6,602 nucleotides of DNA, taken from the NCBI GenBank assembly GCA_044375455.1, contig JBILMQ010000201.1:1-6602 (forward strand). Reading direction: 5' to 3'. The notes under the pieces were generated by a model that did no database searches, was not told the origin of the DNA, and saw only the letters and a list, made by a program, of their open reading frames with translations. Position 1 is the first letter of the stretch. Each line of letters begins with the position of its first letter. Shown piece after piece: positions 1 through 5,690 of the stretch. A program made the position numbers and the translations under genes. Source of the stretch: JBEIHX01 sp044375455 (GTDB taxonomy: Bacteria; Pseudomonadota; Alphaproteobacteria; Caulobacterales; Aquidulcibacteraceae).

Positions 1-59
1 CCAAAGCCCAGTTCGCCGTCATGTTTGGCGAACGCTTCGTACGGGCCATGCAGGCCTAA
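1..59 (+). CDS. C-terminal end of a probable IS256-family (Mutator-type) transposase, 5' partial
   Basis: Codons in phase from base 3 read KAQFAVMFGERFVRAMQA and end at a TAA at 57-59; everything upstream lies outside the window. A short C-terminus with a QFA-hydrophobic-F-x-RF pattern is what I expect of IS256/Mutator-type DDE transposases. The peptide alone is too short to prove this. Support comes from position: the stop is followed 15 bp later by a 26-bp terminal repeat whose inverted partner appears at the other end of the window. The transposase would cut and paste (or copy) its own element by acting on those repeats. Family assignment is inference; that this is the 3' end of an IS gene is well supported by the repeat. 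Confidence 0.65.
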   Translation, partial: KAQFAVMFGERFVRAMQA

Positions 60-74
60 TGCGCAACCCGCCGC

Positions 75-100
75 CCGCACACAGAATTTCTGACAGTCCC
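75..100 (+). repeat. IS terminal inverted repeat, right (IRR)
   Basis: The 26-bp sequence runs from CCGCACACAGAA to CTGACAGTCCC. Its reverse complement matches 6563-6588 except at one position (A versus C at position 14 of the repeat, counting from the outer tip). The next base out (101, C) no longer pairs with the base before the right-hand repeat (6562, A), which places the outer tip at the GGG/CCC. Confidence 0.85.
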
Positions 101-115
101 CATTCTGATCGGCTT

Positions 116-150
116 GGACCACCCGACCCCATCGGGTGGTCCTTTCTTTC
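116..150 (+). terminator. Intrinsic terminator just outside the IS end
   Basis: A perfect 11-bp stem pairs GGACCACCCGA (116-126) with TCGGGTGGTCC (132-142) around a 5-base loop, followed by TTTCTTTC. The T-rich tail lies on the + side only, so it ends rightward transcription. It lies outside the IS boundary at base 100. It is therefore probably a remnant from a gene that once ended here and was displaced by the IS, although it would also stop transcripts leaving the transposase. It insulates vapBC from IS read-through. Confidence 0.8.
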
Positions 151-181
151 GCCACCTCATCATGATAGAAAGTTCGCCATC

Positions 182-460
182 ATGACTGATGCGCCTATTC
201 AAATCCGCAATCCGGATGTCGTTCGCGACATTCGCGCTTTGGCCGACCGGCTGGGTTTGCCCATGACAGACGTGGTCGCTGAAGCTGTGCGCCGGCGTCT
301 CAGCGAAGAAGATGCCCGCGCTGACGAAGCGAGAATAGACCGCAAAAAGCGGGCGCTCGACGTGCTGGCGCGGATTGACGCCCTACCCCAACGCGGCGCC
401 CTCCTGACCGACGCGGACCTTTACGATGCCGATGGGTTTCCCAAGGATCGCGGTCCGTGA
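182..460 (+). CDS. vapB: VapB-type antitoxin (type II toxin-antitoxin)
   Basis: This 92-residue protein should bind and neutralise the VapC RNase encoded next and, like its family, repress its own promoter. Residues 5-40 (IQIRNPDVVRDIRALADRLG onward, with an AVRRRL helix) look like the short DNA-binding/dimerisation region of the Rv0623-like VapB group. The charged middle (41-65) is helical in character. The C-terminus carries a LYDADGFPK motif (80-88), the type of tail that sits in the VapC active site. The ATG at 182 is preferred over a start at 60, which would read through the IS end and the terminator. The ribosome site is weak (AGAAAG, 167-172). The stop overlaps the vapC start by 4 bp (GTGA), so the two are translationally coupled. 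The promoter must lie in the short space after the terminator; no clear -35/-10 pair is visible. Confidence 0.85.
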   Translation: MTDAPIQIRNPDVVRDIRALADRLGLPMTDVVAEAVRRRLSEEDARADEARIDRKKRALDVLARIDALPQRGALLTDADLYDADGFPKDRGP

Positions 461-858
461 TCGTCGTCGATGCATCAGCCGTGCTCGCCATTTATCTCAA
501 TGAACCGGAACGCGAGCGATTTCTGGAGATCGTGACATTGGCGCCGGCAGCGGAAATGGCGCCGGTCAATGCCTGGGAGGTTCTGGCCCGCGCACAGAGC
601 CTTCATGGCGCCGCCGGCGCCGGCGAGGCAGAAGCGTTGCTCTCGGCGCTTGGCATTGCGGTGGCGCCATCAACCATGGACGACGTTAGAGAAGCCGTGG
701 CGGCATTTGCCCGCTTTGGTCGCAACACGCCGGCCAACCTCAATCTTGGCGATTGTTTTGCCTATGCGCTCGCGCAAAAACGCAATGCGCCGCTGCTCTT
801 CAAGGGCGATGATTTCGCTCAGACCGACGTGACACGCGCCACGCCAAGCTCGATGTGA
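457..858 (+). CDS. vapC: VapC-type PIN-domain ribonuclease toxin
   Basis: This 133-residue PIN-domain protein is predicted to be a Mg2+-dependent RNase that inhibits translation when freed from VapB. The expected acidic residues are in place: D5 in MIVVDASAVLAIYL, E41 in NAWEVLAR, D99 in LNLGDCFAYALA, and D118/D119 in LLFKGDDF. The order D...E...GDxxAYALA...LLFxGxDF is the classic VapC layout and the length is normal. Translation starts at a GTG (457-459) inside the vapB stop, which keeps toxin output below and dependent on antitoxin translation. The C-terminus after FAQTDV runs a few residues longer (TRATPSSM) than many relatives. Nothing is truncated, so the toxin should be active. The cellular RNA target cannot be read from the sequence. 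Confidence 0.9.
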   Translation: MIVVDASAVLAIYLNEPERERFLEIVTLAPAAEMAPVNAWEVLARAQSLHGAAGAGEAEALLSALGIAVAPSTMDDVREAVAAFARFGRNTPANLNLGDCFAYALAQKRNAPLLFKGDDFAQTDVTRATPSSM

Positions 859-1266
859 TCATCAAAGTTACCACCCGGAAAGTGGATCGCCGGCCGCCGG
901 AGACACCCCGGTCGCAGACGCTCCGACGCAGGGCAGCGGTCCAAAACAATCCCAGAGCCTACCTTATGGCTGGGAAGCGAAAGCGCACTTACGTAGATTC
1001 CGAGTCTGCGCGACGACTCCATATTCGGGCTATGTGGCCGGCAAGCATCGCATGGCGATGGGTCACAGCCCGGAGCATCCCGTTTGGCCCAAAAGCGCGC
1101 GCCGTCATTGGCGCATAGCTCCACACGCTGGCCTCTTTTGAACTCATTGACCACCCTGCTGAACTTGCCGATCGCGCCGCGCCGATTGTTCTGACCCCGC
1201 TCCCCCAATCGCCCATCCGCACGCGGGCGCGTTCTCGCTCATCGCCCTGAGAAAGCATCCGTCGTC

Positions 1267-1335
1267 CGGCTTGCAATGGCCCGAGGCTTCGGCGCGCACG
1301 CGCGCCTGCAGGCCGCGCCAAGCCATTGCAAGCCG
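1267..1335. repeat. Long inverted repeat with a nested hairpin upstream of ssb
   Basis: Two perfect 14-bp arms, CGGCTTGCAATGGC (1267-1280) and GCCATTGCAAGCCG (1322-1335), are separated by 41 bp. Inside them GGCGCGC (1291-1297) pairs with GCGCGCC (1300-1306), so a two-tier hairpin can form in DNA or RNA. No T-run follows, so it does not look like an intrinsic terminator. It lies about 90 bp before the ssb start. It could be a regulatory leader structure, a protein-binding dyad or a small palindromic repeat element; the sequence alone does not decide. Confidence 0.75.
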
Positions 1336-1388
1336 CCGCTTCGCTCCCTTGCCGGCTGCTTCTCGGCGGGCGTCGCGAACGCGACCCC

Positions 1389-1415
1389 GGTGGGATGGGC
1401 CCACCAGGTTGGGAG
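1389..1415 (+). promoter_or_regulatory. Hairpin and ribosome binding site of ssb
   Basis: GGTGGG (1389-1394) pairs with CCCACC (1400-1405) around a 5-base loop. GGGAG (1411-1415) follows, 8 bases before the ATG at 1424. The Shine-Dalgarno is good and settles the ssb start. The hairpin ends only five bases before it, so it may shape ribosome access; that role is inferred. Confidence 0.55.
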
Positions 1416-1423
1416 CAAAGATC

Positions 1424-1861
1424 ATGGACAAGGCAGCTTTCGAGATTATCGGCAATGTCGGCAGCGTGGAGATCAAGGACATCAAAGGCGGCAAGAAGCT
1501 GGCGGTGCTGTCGGTGGCGACCAGCGAACGCTGGAAACGCGATGACGGGTCTTGGGCCGAGAAAACCGCCTGGCACCGCGTCGCCATCTTCCCCGGCCAG
1601 AAGGTCGAGCGCGTCGAGGCGCAGGTGCAGAAAGGCACGCGCGTCCGCCTCGTCGGCGACATCCGCCCCTCTCGCTACGACGACGCCAAAGGCGTCACCC
1701 GTTACACGGTGGAGTTCGTGGTCGGTCCGTTTGGAGATGTCGAGGTGCTGGCCCGGGCCAAGCCACGGGCAATGGATGGCCCTGCCGCCGACGTCGCCCA
1801 GCCGACCCGCGCCAAGCGCGGCAAGGCTGCCGCGGCGGGTGATGTCGAAGCCACCGCCTGA
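1424..1861 (+). CDS. ssb: Single-stranded DNA-binding protein (SSB), accessory type without acidic tip
   Basis: This 145-residue protein has an OB-fold over residues 5-110 and should coat single-stranded DNA during replication, repair or conjugal transfer. Residues matching known DNA-stacking positions of E. coli SSB are present: W37 (SERWKRDDG), W50 and F56 (TAWHRVAIF), and Y85 where E. coli has W88 (RPSRYDD). The KGTRVRLVGDIRPSRY and RYTVEFVV strands complete the fold. The tail (111-145) is short, alanine- and lysine-rich, and ends GDVEATA. It lacks the conserved acidic DDDIPF-like tip through which housekeeping SSBs recruit partner proteins. That and the accessory setting suggest a plasmid- or mobile-element-type SSB rather than the chromosomal one (inference). 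The ATG at 1424 is chosen for its GGGAG site and because the upstream extension to 1271 is low-complexity and arginine-rich. Confidence 0.92.
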   Translation: MDKAAFEIIGNVGSVEIKDIKGGKKLAVLSVATSERWKRDDGSWAEKTAWHRVAIFPGQKVERVEAQVQKGTRVRLVGDIRPSRYDDAKGVTRYTVEFVVGPFGDVEVLARAKPRAMDGPAADVAQPTRAKRGKAAAAGDVEATA

Positions 1862-1870
1862 CCCACGCGA

Positions 1871-1894
1871 CGCCCTGGCCTTTCGGCTGGGGCG
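1871..1894 (+). terminator. Stable hairpin after ssb, possible terminator
   Basis: CGCCCTGGCC (1871-1880) pairs with GGCTGGGGCG (1885-1894) over 10 positions, two of them G-T wobbles, with a TTTC loop. It begins 9 bases after the ssb stop. The downstream bases TCTACACT are not a proper T-run, so termination is plausible by position and stability rather than proven. Confidence 0.45.
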
Positions 1895-1921
1895 TCTACA
1901 CTCCGGAATGGCGGGTATCGG

Positions 1922-1944
1922 TTTCGGCCGGCGGGCGGCCGAAA
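1922..1944. terminator. Second hairpin in the convergent ssb / permease gap
   Basis: TTTCGGCCG (1922-1930) and CGGCCGAAA (1936-1944) form a perfect 9-bp stem with a 5-base loop. It lies between genes converging from both sides (ssb ends at 1861; the permease ends at 2132 on the other strand), where a bidirectional terminator is expected. Neither side has a clear T-run beyond the stem bases. The remaining 1945-2131 shows no gene or clear signal. Confidence 0.4.
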
Positions 1945-2131
1945 GAGTCAAGGTTGGGGCATAACCCACCTTTCGCCACCGACCACACTTGGGATTTCGT
2001 ATCTATGCCTTGCATCGATCATTGAGCGGTAGCTCGGACAAGCATGACGGTAAATCATTTGCATGCAGATGATCGGAAACGCGCTGGCGATCCGCAATTG
2101 CAGCGGGTAGAGCGATACGCTTATTCTCCGC

Positions 2132-3511
2132 CTAACGGCTGGAATCCAATGCGTATTGCATTGTCGCGCGGCCGAGCGCTGTTAGCGCAAGAGCCCAAAT
2201 CGCCAAAACCCAAACGCTGAGCCATCCAAAGCTCGCCCAGGCAAGTGTTGTGTGCGCACTCAAGCCGCGCATGCCCCACGCTTGCGCCTGTGGTGGCTCA
2301 ATGCCAACCCCACCCATGATTGAAGCGCCCATTGCACTGCGCAGCGCTGACACGTCCGCGCGGGCGTCAGCTTGCCGCGAAAGCGCAGCTGACACGCCCG
2401 TTCCCGCCGCATCCGTCATGGCGATTGATTGCGCCAAAGTTGGCGAGAGCGCCTGCAGCGACGTGGCGAACGCGCTCTGTTCCCGCAGGCTTTGCTCAAA
2501 CGCCTCATGCTTCGGCGCGACAGCCGCGTCAATATTCAGACTAACGAGGTAGCGCGATTTCGCCCAATCCGGCACATCAAACGCGCCTTGCTCCAGTTCC
2601 GGATGATCATTGAGATAGGCATGCGCCAAGCTCTCAGCATTCTTCACAGCGTCGATTTCAGCGGCACGCGCGTCGGCAAGGAATGCAAGGCGCGATGGCG
2701 CCGGCGCCAGCGCTTGACCGCCGGCGACAATCGCACTGGGACCTGCCGCGGCCAACACCAGCCACGCGGCCAATAAAGCCGCCGCGCTGGCGGCGCCAGC
2801 TCGTATTGCCGCGTTCGCAAGAACGCACAGCCCCATCCAGAACAGCAGTCCCAATCCGGTCGCTGTGATGAACGCTGCAATCGCCAATCCGCGAGCGCCC
2901 TCGGAGCCGCCGCCCAGGAATGACTGGACACACAGCGCCACAGCTAGCGGCGCCGCGACAAGGGCGCTGCGCGCGAGGACCCGCGCCAACAGGATACGAC
3001 CTGGGTTGGCGCCATGCGCAATCAACAAGGCAAGACGCCCGTTGCGGCGCTCCTCGCCCAATAAACCTGCACACAAGGCAATCAAAACCAAGGGAGCGAT
3101 CAGCGTCGTCAAAAATGCAAAATCGAAACGTGCTAGCGCAAGCGATTGCGGATTGTCGATTTGGTAGTTCTCGAACACCCGATGCAAGGGCGTAAGCGGC
3201 GTGGCGTCTCCCACAAGGGGATCAAGGCCGGTGCGGCCTGCAGCGAAATCCAACAGAGGCGGCTCCTGCGCCAACATCCGCATCCGGACTGTGTGCGGCC
3301 CCTGCAAGGCTTGCGGCGTGCTGCTTGTCGCCGATGCGGACTGGGCCAGAGCTTTCGCTTCAGCCAATGCAGCACAATGCGTACCCTGTGCGCTGAGACC
3401 TGTGAAAGACGCTAGCGCAGATGCTGCGACCAGCACTGCAATCGTGGCCACGGCTGCGCCTGAACGCCACAGCATCAACAAGTCCCAGCCGACGAGGCGC
3501 CAGAAGCCCAT
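2132..3511 (-). CDS. ABC-2 type transporter permease, second subunit of the operon
   Basis: This 459-residue inner-membrane protein should form, with the permease encoded just upstream, the membrane channel of an ABC-2 type transporter. An N-terminal helix (about 17-38) is followed by a large extracytoplasmic domain (about 40-128). A helix cluster follows (about 130-152, 180-200, 207-235, 240-268), then a second soluble region (about 270-420) and a last helix (about 423-446). Residues 152-182 (LGEERRNGRLALLIAHGANP onward) are the coupling segment typical of ABC-2 permeases and resemble the same segment in its partner (REREEGRLALLQAHGAS). The layout of helix, loop, helix cluster, loop, helix is that of DUF3526-type permeases, though the hallmark motifs are weaker than in the neighbour. 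The ATG at 3511 is used: a perfect AGGAGG lies 5 bases before it. A longer frame from 3667 would overlap the neighbour by 50 codons. The substrate is not readable. Confidence 0.85.
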   Translation of the reverse strand: MGFWRLVGWDLLMLWRSGAAVATIAVLVAASALASFTGLSAQGTHCAALAEAKALAQSASATSSTPQALQGPHTVRMRMLAQEPPLLDFAAGRTGLDPLVGDATPLTPLHRVFENYQIDNPQSLALARFDFAFLTTLIAPLVLIALCAGLLGEERRNGRLALLIAHGANPGRILLARVLARSALVAAPLAVALCVQSFLGGGSEGARGLAIAAFITATGLGLLFWMGLCVLANAAIRAGAASAAALLAAWLVLAAAGPSAIVAGGQALAPAPSRLAFLADARAAEIDAVKNAESLAHAYLNDHPELEQGAFDVPDWAKSRYLVSLNIDAAVAPKHEAFEQSLREQSAFATSLQALSPTLAQSIAMTDAAGTGVSAALSRQADARADVSALRSAMGASIMGGVGIEPPQAQAWGMRGLSAHTTLAWASFGWLSVWVLAIWALALTALGRATMQYALDSSR

Positions 3512-3513
3512 GG

Positions 3514-4926
3514 CTACCTCCTGCGCAACGCAAACAGCGTTGAGGAAAGCGCAAACGCAAGCCCGCAAAAGAGCCAGCCCAACAAAGCCAATCCATCTCG
3601 GCCATAGTTCGCGGCCACCGCCGTCACGGCAGGCGCCGTGTAGTGGAAATGCGGAATCTTCTCCCATAGCGCGCGATCAGCGAGATAGGCGCCCCCCCGA
3701 TCGCCGGCATTGAAGATATCGTCTTCATTGAGTTGGCGGATAATCACGCGACGCTGCGCCTCCGCCTGCGCCAGAAAATCGATTTGATGGGCCAGGTCAC
3801 TTCCCGTCAGGCCGGCCGACAAGCTGGAAAATGCAATCGTGGGCGACAGCGAAGCAAATGCAAAAAACACGTCGGCTTGGCGGCCAAACGCAACGCGCAA
3901 TTCGCCATAGCGGCGATCGTGAATCGCATCGCCGATCTCTTCGCCTCTTTGCAAGCGCAGTCCACGCACGCTGAGCACGCGGCCTTGATCGTCCACGACC
4001 GTCGCACTCGCGGGCGTGTTGTGCCCGTCGCTATCGGCGACTACTGCAGCGCGCGTTTCTGAACGCAAGGCTGCGACGAATGTCGCCGGCGCTGGCGCTG
4101 GCGCCGTCGCCTCAGCCACCGCCATCGCCACGCGGGGCGCAACCGCCACCATGATCGCCCAGAGCGCGAGAGCAGACAAAAGGCTTGCGCGTGTGGTGGC
4201 AAACCATGCCGAAAGCGCAACGCCAAAGATGGCGAAGATGACCCCATACCCAAGCGCCGCGCCGCACCACAGCGCAAGCCGCCATGCCGCATCCGGATAG
4301 AGGCCCGCGCCAGCGAAGATTTGCGCCCATGCTCCGGCGGTTGCGGCAAGGAGAAGCACTGCACTCAGCGCAAGCGTGAGGCCCGCCACGCCAATCACTT
4401 TGCCCAGCGCGATTGCCCAAGTGCTGGCGCCGTGCGCTTGCAGCAGCGCCAAGCGGCCTTCTTCGCGCTCCCGCGCCACGCTGACGGCGCCGATCATCAA
4501 GCCAAGCAAGGCAAGTAGATTCTGCACGATCCAAGATGGCGTCAATGGGCCGAGCGGTGAAGCATCGGCGCGATCTTCGGCGGGCCGCGCTTCGGCGGGG
4601 CGCTGCAGATGCGCCTCCATCCAGACATGCCCGCCAACGAAAGCGCGCAAACCGGGATCGACGTCTTCAAGCGCGCTTGGCGGACGCACCGCGAAACGCG
4701 AAAAGTGAGCGGCCGCGTGCGGATTGCGTTCGCCCTGATCAAGCCAGGTTTGCGCCTCTTGGGCTTGTGCGGCGGCCAGCGTGCGCGCGACGTCGGCGCG
4801 CGTGACAGCCGCAGACAGGGCGCTTGCCGCCGCCAACACGATGATCGCGAGCGCGGCCCACCACAGCCACCCGGCGCGCAGCATCTCGCGCCCATCTTTT
4901 GCGGCGACGGCAAATGCGGCTGTCAT
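3514..4926 (-). CDS. ABC-2 type transporter permease, DUF3526-like
   Basis: This 470-residue inner-membrane subunit has an N-terminal helix (about 19-41) and a periplasmic domain (about 42-130) with ERNPHAAAHFSRFAVRPPSALE. Helices follow at about 133-152, 176-200, 215-240 and 247-270, then a soluble domain (275-440) and a final helix (about 444-466). Motifs that I associate with DUF3526 permeases are clear: LSPTIAFSSLSAGLTGSDLA (360-379), a following QRRVIIRQLNEDD, and LWEKIPHFHYTAP (420-432). The ABC-2 coupling segment is REREEGRLALLQAHG (152-166). Proteins of this type are commonly encoded in pairs with an ATPase and often near TonB-dependent receptors, exactly as here (family knowledge). 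Its ATG overlaps the ATPase stop (ATGA, 4923-4926), indicating translational coupling. It was judged an exporter-type fold by family; the transported molecule is unknown. Confidence 0.87.
   Translation of the reverse strand: MTAAFAVAAKDGREMLRAGWLWWAALAIIVLAAASALSAAVTRADVARTLAAAQAQEAQTWLDQGERNPHAAAHFSRFAVRPPSALEDVDPGLRAFVGGHVWMEAHLQRPAEARPAEDRADASPLGPLTPSWIVQNLLALLGLMIGAVSVAREREEGRLALLQAHGASTWAIALGKVIGVAGLTLALSAVLLLAATAGAWAQIFAGAGLYPDAAWRLALWCGAALGYGVIFAIFGVALSAWFATTRASLLSALALWAIMVAVAPRVAMAVAEATAPAPAPATFVAALRSETRAAVVADSDGHNTPASATVVDDQGRVLSVRGLRLQRGEEIGDAIHDRRYGELRVAFGRQADVFFAFASLSPTIAFSSLSAGLTGSDLAHQIDFLAQAEAQRRVIIRQLNEDDIFNAGDRGGAYLADRALWEKIPHFHYTAPAVTAVAANYGRDGLALLGWLFCGLAFALSSTLFALRRR
3517..3522 (-). 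promoter_or_regulatory. Perfect Shine-Dalgarno AGGAGG that fixes the second permease start
   Basis: On the minus strand AGGAGG is followed by TAGCC and then ATG. It lies just before the TAG stop of the upstream permease, giving re-initiation across a 2-bp gap, and it rules out the longer in-frame start at 3667. Confidence 0.85.
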
Positions 4927-5633
4927 GCCGCCCCTCGCATGTGGGCGACGTAGAGCGCTTCCAGGCCCCGTGCGTCCACGTCTTTCGGCGTTATTTCGGC
5001 AACGACACGCCCGGATTTCAGGATCACCAGCCGGTCGGCGATATCGTGGGCGCGGAACAGATCGTGCGTGGCCATGAGCACCGCCGCGCCTGCCTCAGCC
5101 CGCGCGCGAATGGCTGCGGTCGTCTCGATCGCGGCAACCGGATCAAGCCCTGACAATGGCTCATCCAACACCAGGGCCTTTGCACCCTTGCTGATGGCGA
5201 TGGCGAGCGCCGTCTTTTGGCGCATGCCTTTCGAGTAGCCCGCAACTCGCTTACCCGCAGCGGCTTCGGGTAAGCCGGCCGCTGCCAGAGCGGCGATGGC
5301 TTCGGCCCTGCTTGGCCGCGGTCGGCCGGCGAGATCGGCGAAGAATTGCACCGTCTCGATGCCGGACAGGCTTGGATACAGCGACGCCGTTTCAGGCACA
5401 TAAGCAAGTTTTGCCCGTGCCGCGGTGGGGTCAGCAGCAACAGAAACGCCGTCCACCAACGCATCCCCCCGGGTGGGCGCCACGAGCCCCAAAAACATCG
5501 CAATCGTTGTGGACTTCCCGGCCCCATTGGCTCCAAGCAAGGCAGTCACTTGGCCCGGCGCAACGCTGAGCGTCAGCCCAGCTAGCGCGACCGCTTCGCC
5601 ATAATGCTTCGTCAGCCCTCGCGCCTCCAGCAT
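4923..5633 (-). CDS. ABC transporter ATP-binding protein of the ABC-2 operon
   Basis: This 236-residue cytoplasmic ATPase should power the two permeases encoded downstream. All nucleotide-binding motifs are present: Walker A GANGAGKST (34-42), signature YSKGM (133-137, a variant of LSGGQ usual in ABC-2 ATPases), Walker B ALVLDEP (153-159), D-loop SGLDP (161-165) and H-loop ATHD with H190. The Q-loop position reads YVPE (78-81), so it has glutamate in place of glutamine, as in several DrrA/CcmA-like ATPases. I chose the ATG at 5633. It has AAGGG (5647-5643) 9 bases upstream, and MLEARGLTKHYG is a typical family start. A TTG at 5654 would add seven residues but has no ribosome site. It is the first gene of the operon and diverges from the TonB receptor across 57 bp. 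Confidence 0.93.
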   Translation of the reverse strand: MLEARGLTKHYGEAVALAGLTLSVAPGQVTALLGANGAGKSTTIAMFLGLVAPTRGDALVDGVSVAADPTAARAKLAYVPETASLYPSLSGIETVQFFADLAGRPRPSRAEAIAALAAAGLPEAAAGKRVAGYSKGMRQKTALAIAISKGAKALVLDEPLSGLDPVAAIETTAAIRARAEAGAAVLMATHDLFRAHDIADRLVILKSGRVVAEITPKDVDARGLEALYVAHMRGAA

Positions 5634-5690
5634 GCCCGATCGCCCTTGACTCAATGAAACGTTATACTGTCACAGACCCCGCTTAATGGA
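5634..5690. promoter_or_regulatory. Divergent promoter region between the ABC operon and the TonB receptor
   Basis: Only 57 bp separate the two divergent start codons, so both promoters must lie here or inside the flanking genes. On the + strand TATACT (5663-5668) is a fair -10 element, placing a start near 5675 and a very short receptor leader. On the minus strand TATAAC overlaps the same spot. The TTGACT at 5646-5651 is only 11 bases from TATACT, too close for a standard -35. An imperfect 18-bp dyad, TGAAACGTTATACTGTCA (5655-5672), covers the -10 elements and could be an operator shared by both genes. It does not match a Fur consensus well enough to name. Confidence 0.4.

Larger units (their letters stand above)
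1..100 (+). mobile_element. Right-hand end of an insertion sequence (IS256-like), partial
   Basis: The segment contains the last codons of a transposase, a short untranslated tail (60-74), and a terminal repeat at 75-100 ending in CTGACAGTCCC. The repeat is matched in inverted orientation at 25 of 26 positions by bases 6563-6588 at the far end of the window, so the element boundary can be placed at base 100. The transposase points towards this end, so it is the right end of an element lying on the + strand. The bulk of the element lies outside the window. IS256 elements typically have inverted repeats of this length and make 8-9 bp target duplications; the duplication cannot be tested because the other side of this copy is not visible. 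Confidence 0.8.
859..1423. other. 565-bp stretch between vapC and ssb with no convincing gene
   Basis: No frame has a believable protein. A + frame opens at a GTG overlapping the vapC stop (855) and ends at a TAG at 1116-1118. Its 87-residue product is arginine-rich with no recognisable domain. The same phase continues beyond the TAG with a protein-like run (LHTLASFELIDHPAELADRA) to a stop at 1260-1262, so a decayed coding remnant is possible but unproven. The minus-strand frames here are arginine/proline-rich or extend antisense through ssb. The stretch also contains the inverted repeat at 1267-1335 and a small hairpin just before ssb. The ssb promoter presumably lies here; I see no strong -35/-10 pair and no GAAC/GTTC-N7-GTTC type LexA box. 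Confidence 0.5.

Noticed and set aside
60..181. Upstream extension of vapB from about base 60
   Set aside because: It would translate the IS terminal repeat and the terminator stem; homology-like sequence begins only at the ATG at 182.
989..1969. 326-codon open frame on the minus strand, antisense to ssb
   Set aside because: It lies opposite the clearly real SSB gene, has arginine/proline-rich low-quality sequence with no domain, and has no ribosome site; it is a GC-rich shadow.
2015..2115. tRNA-like fragments (GGGTAGAGCG and GAGCGGTAGCTC)
   Set aside because: They resemble a D-loop, but no acceptor stem, anticodon arm or T-arm can be assembled around them.
3512..3667. Longer start for the second permease (52 extra residues)
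   Set aside because: It would overlap the upstream permease coding region, and the perfect AGGAGG sits directly before the ATG at 3511.
5634..5654. TTG start for the ATPase adding MSQGRSG
   Set aside because: There is no ribosome site before it, whereas the ATG at 5633 has AAGGG at good spacing and a typical family N-terminus.
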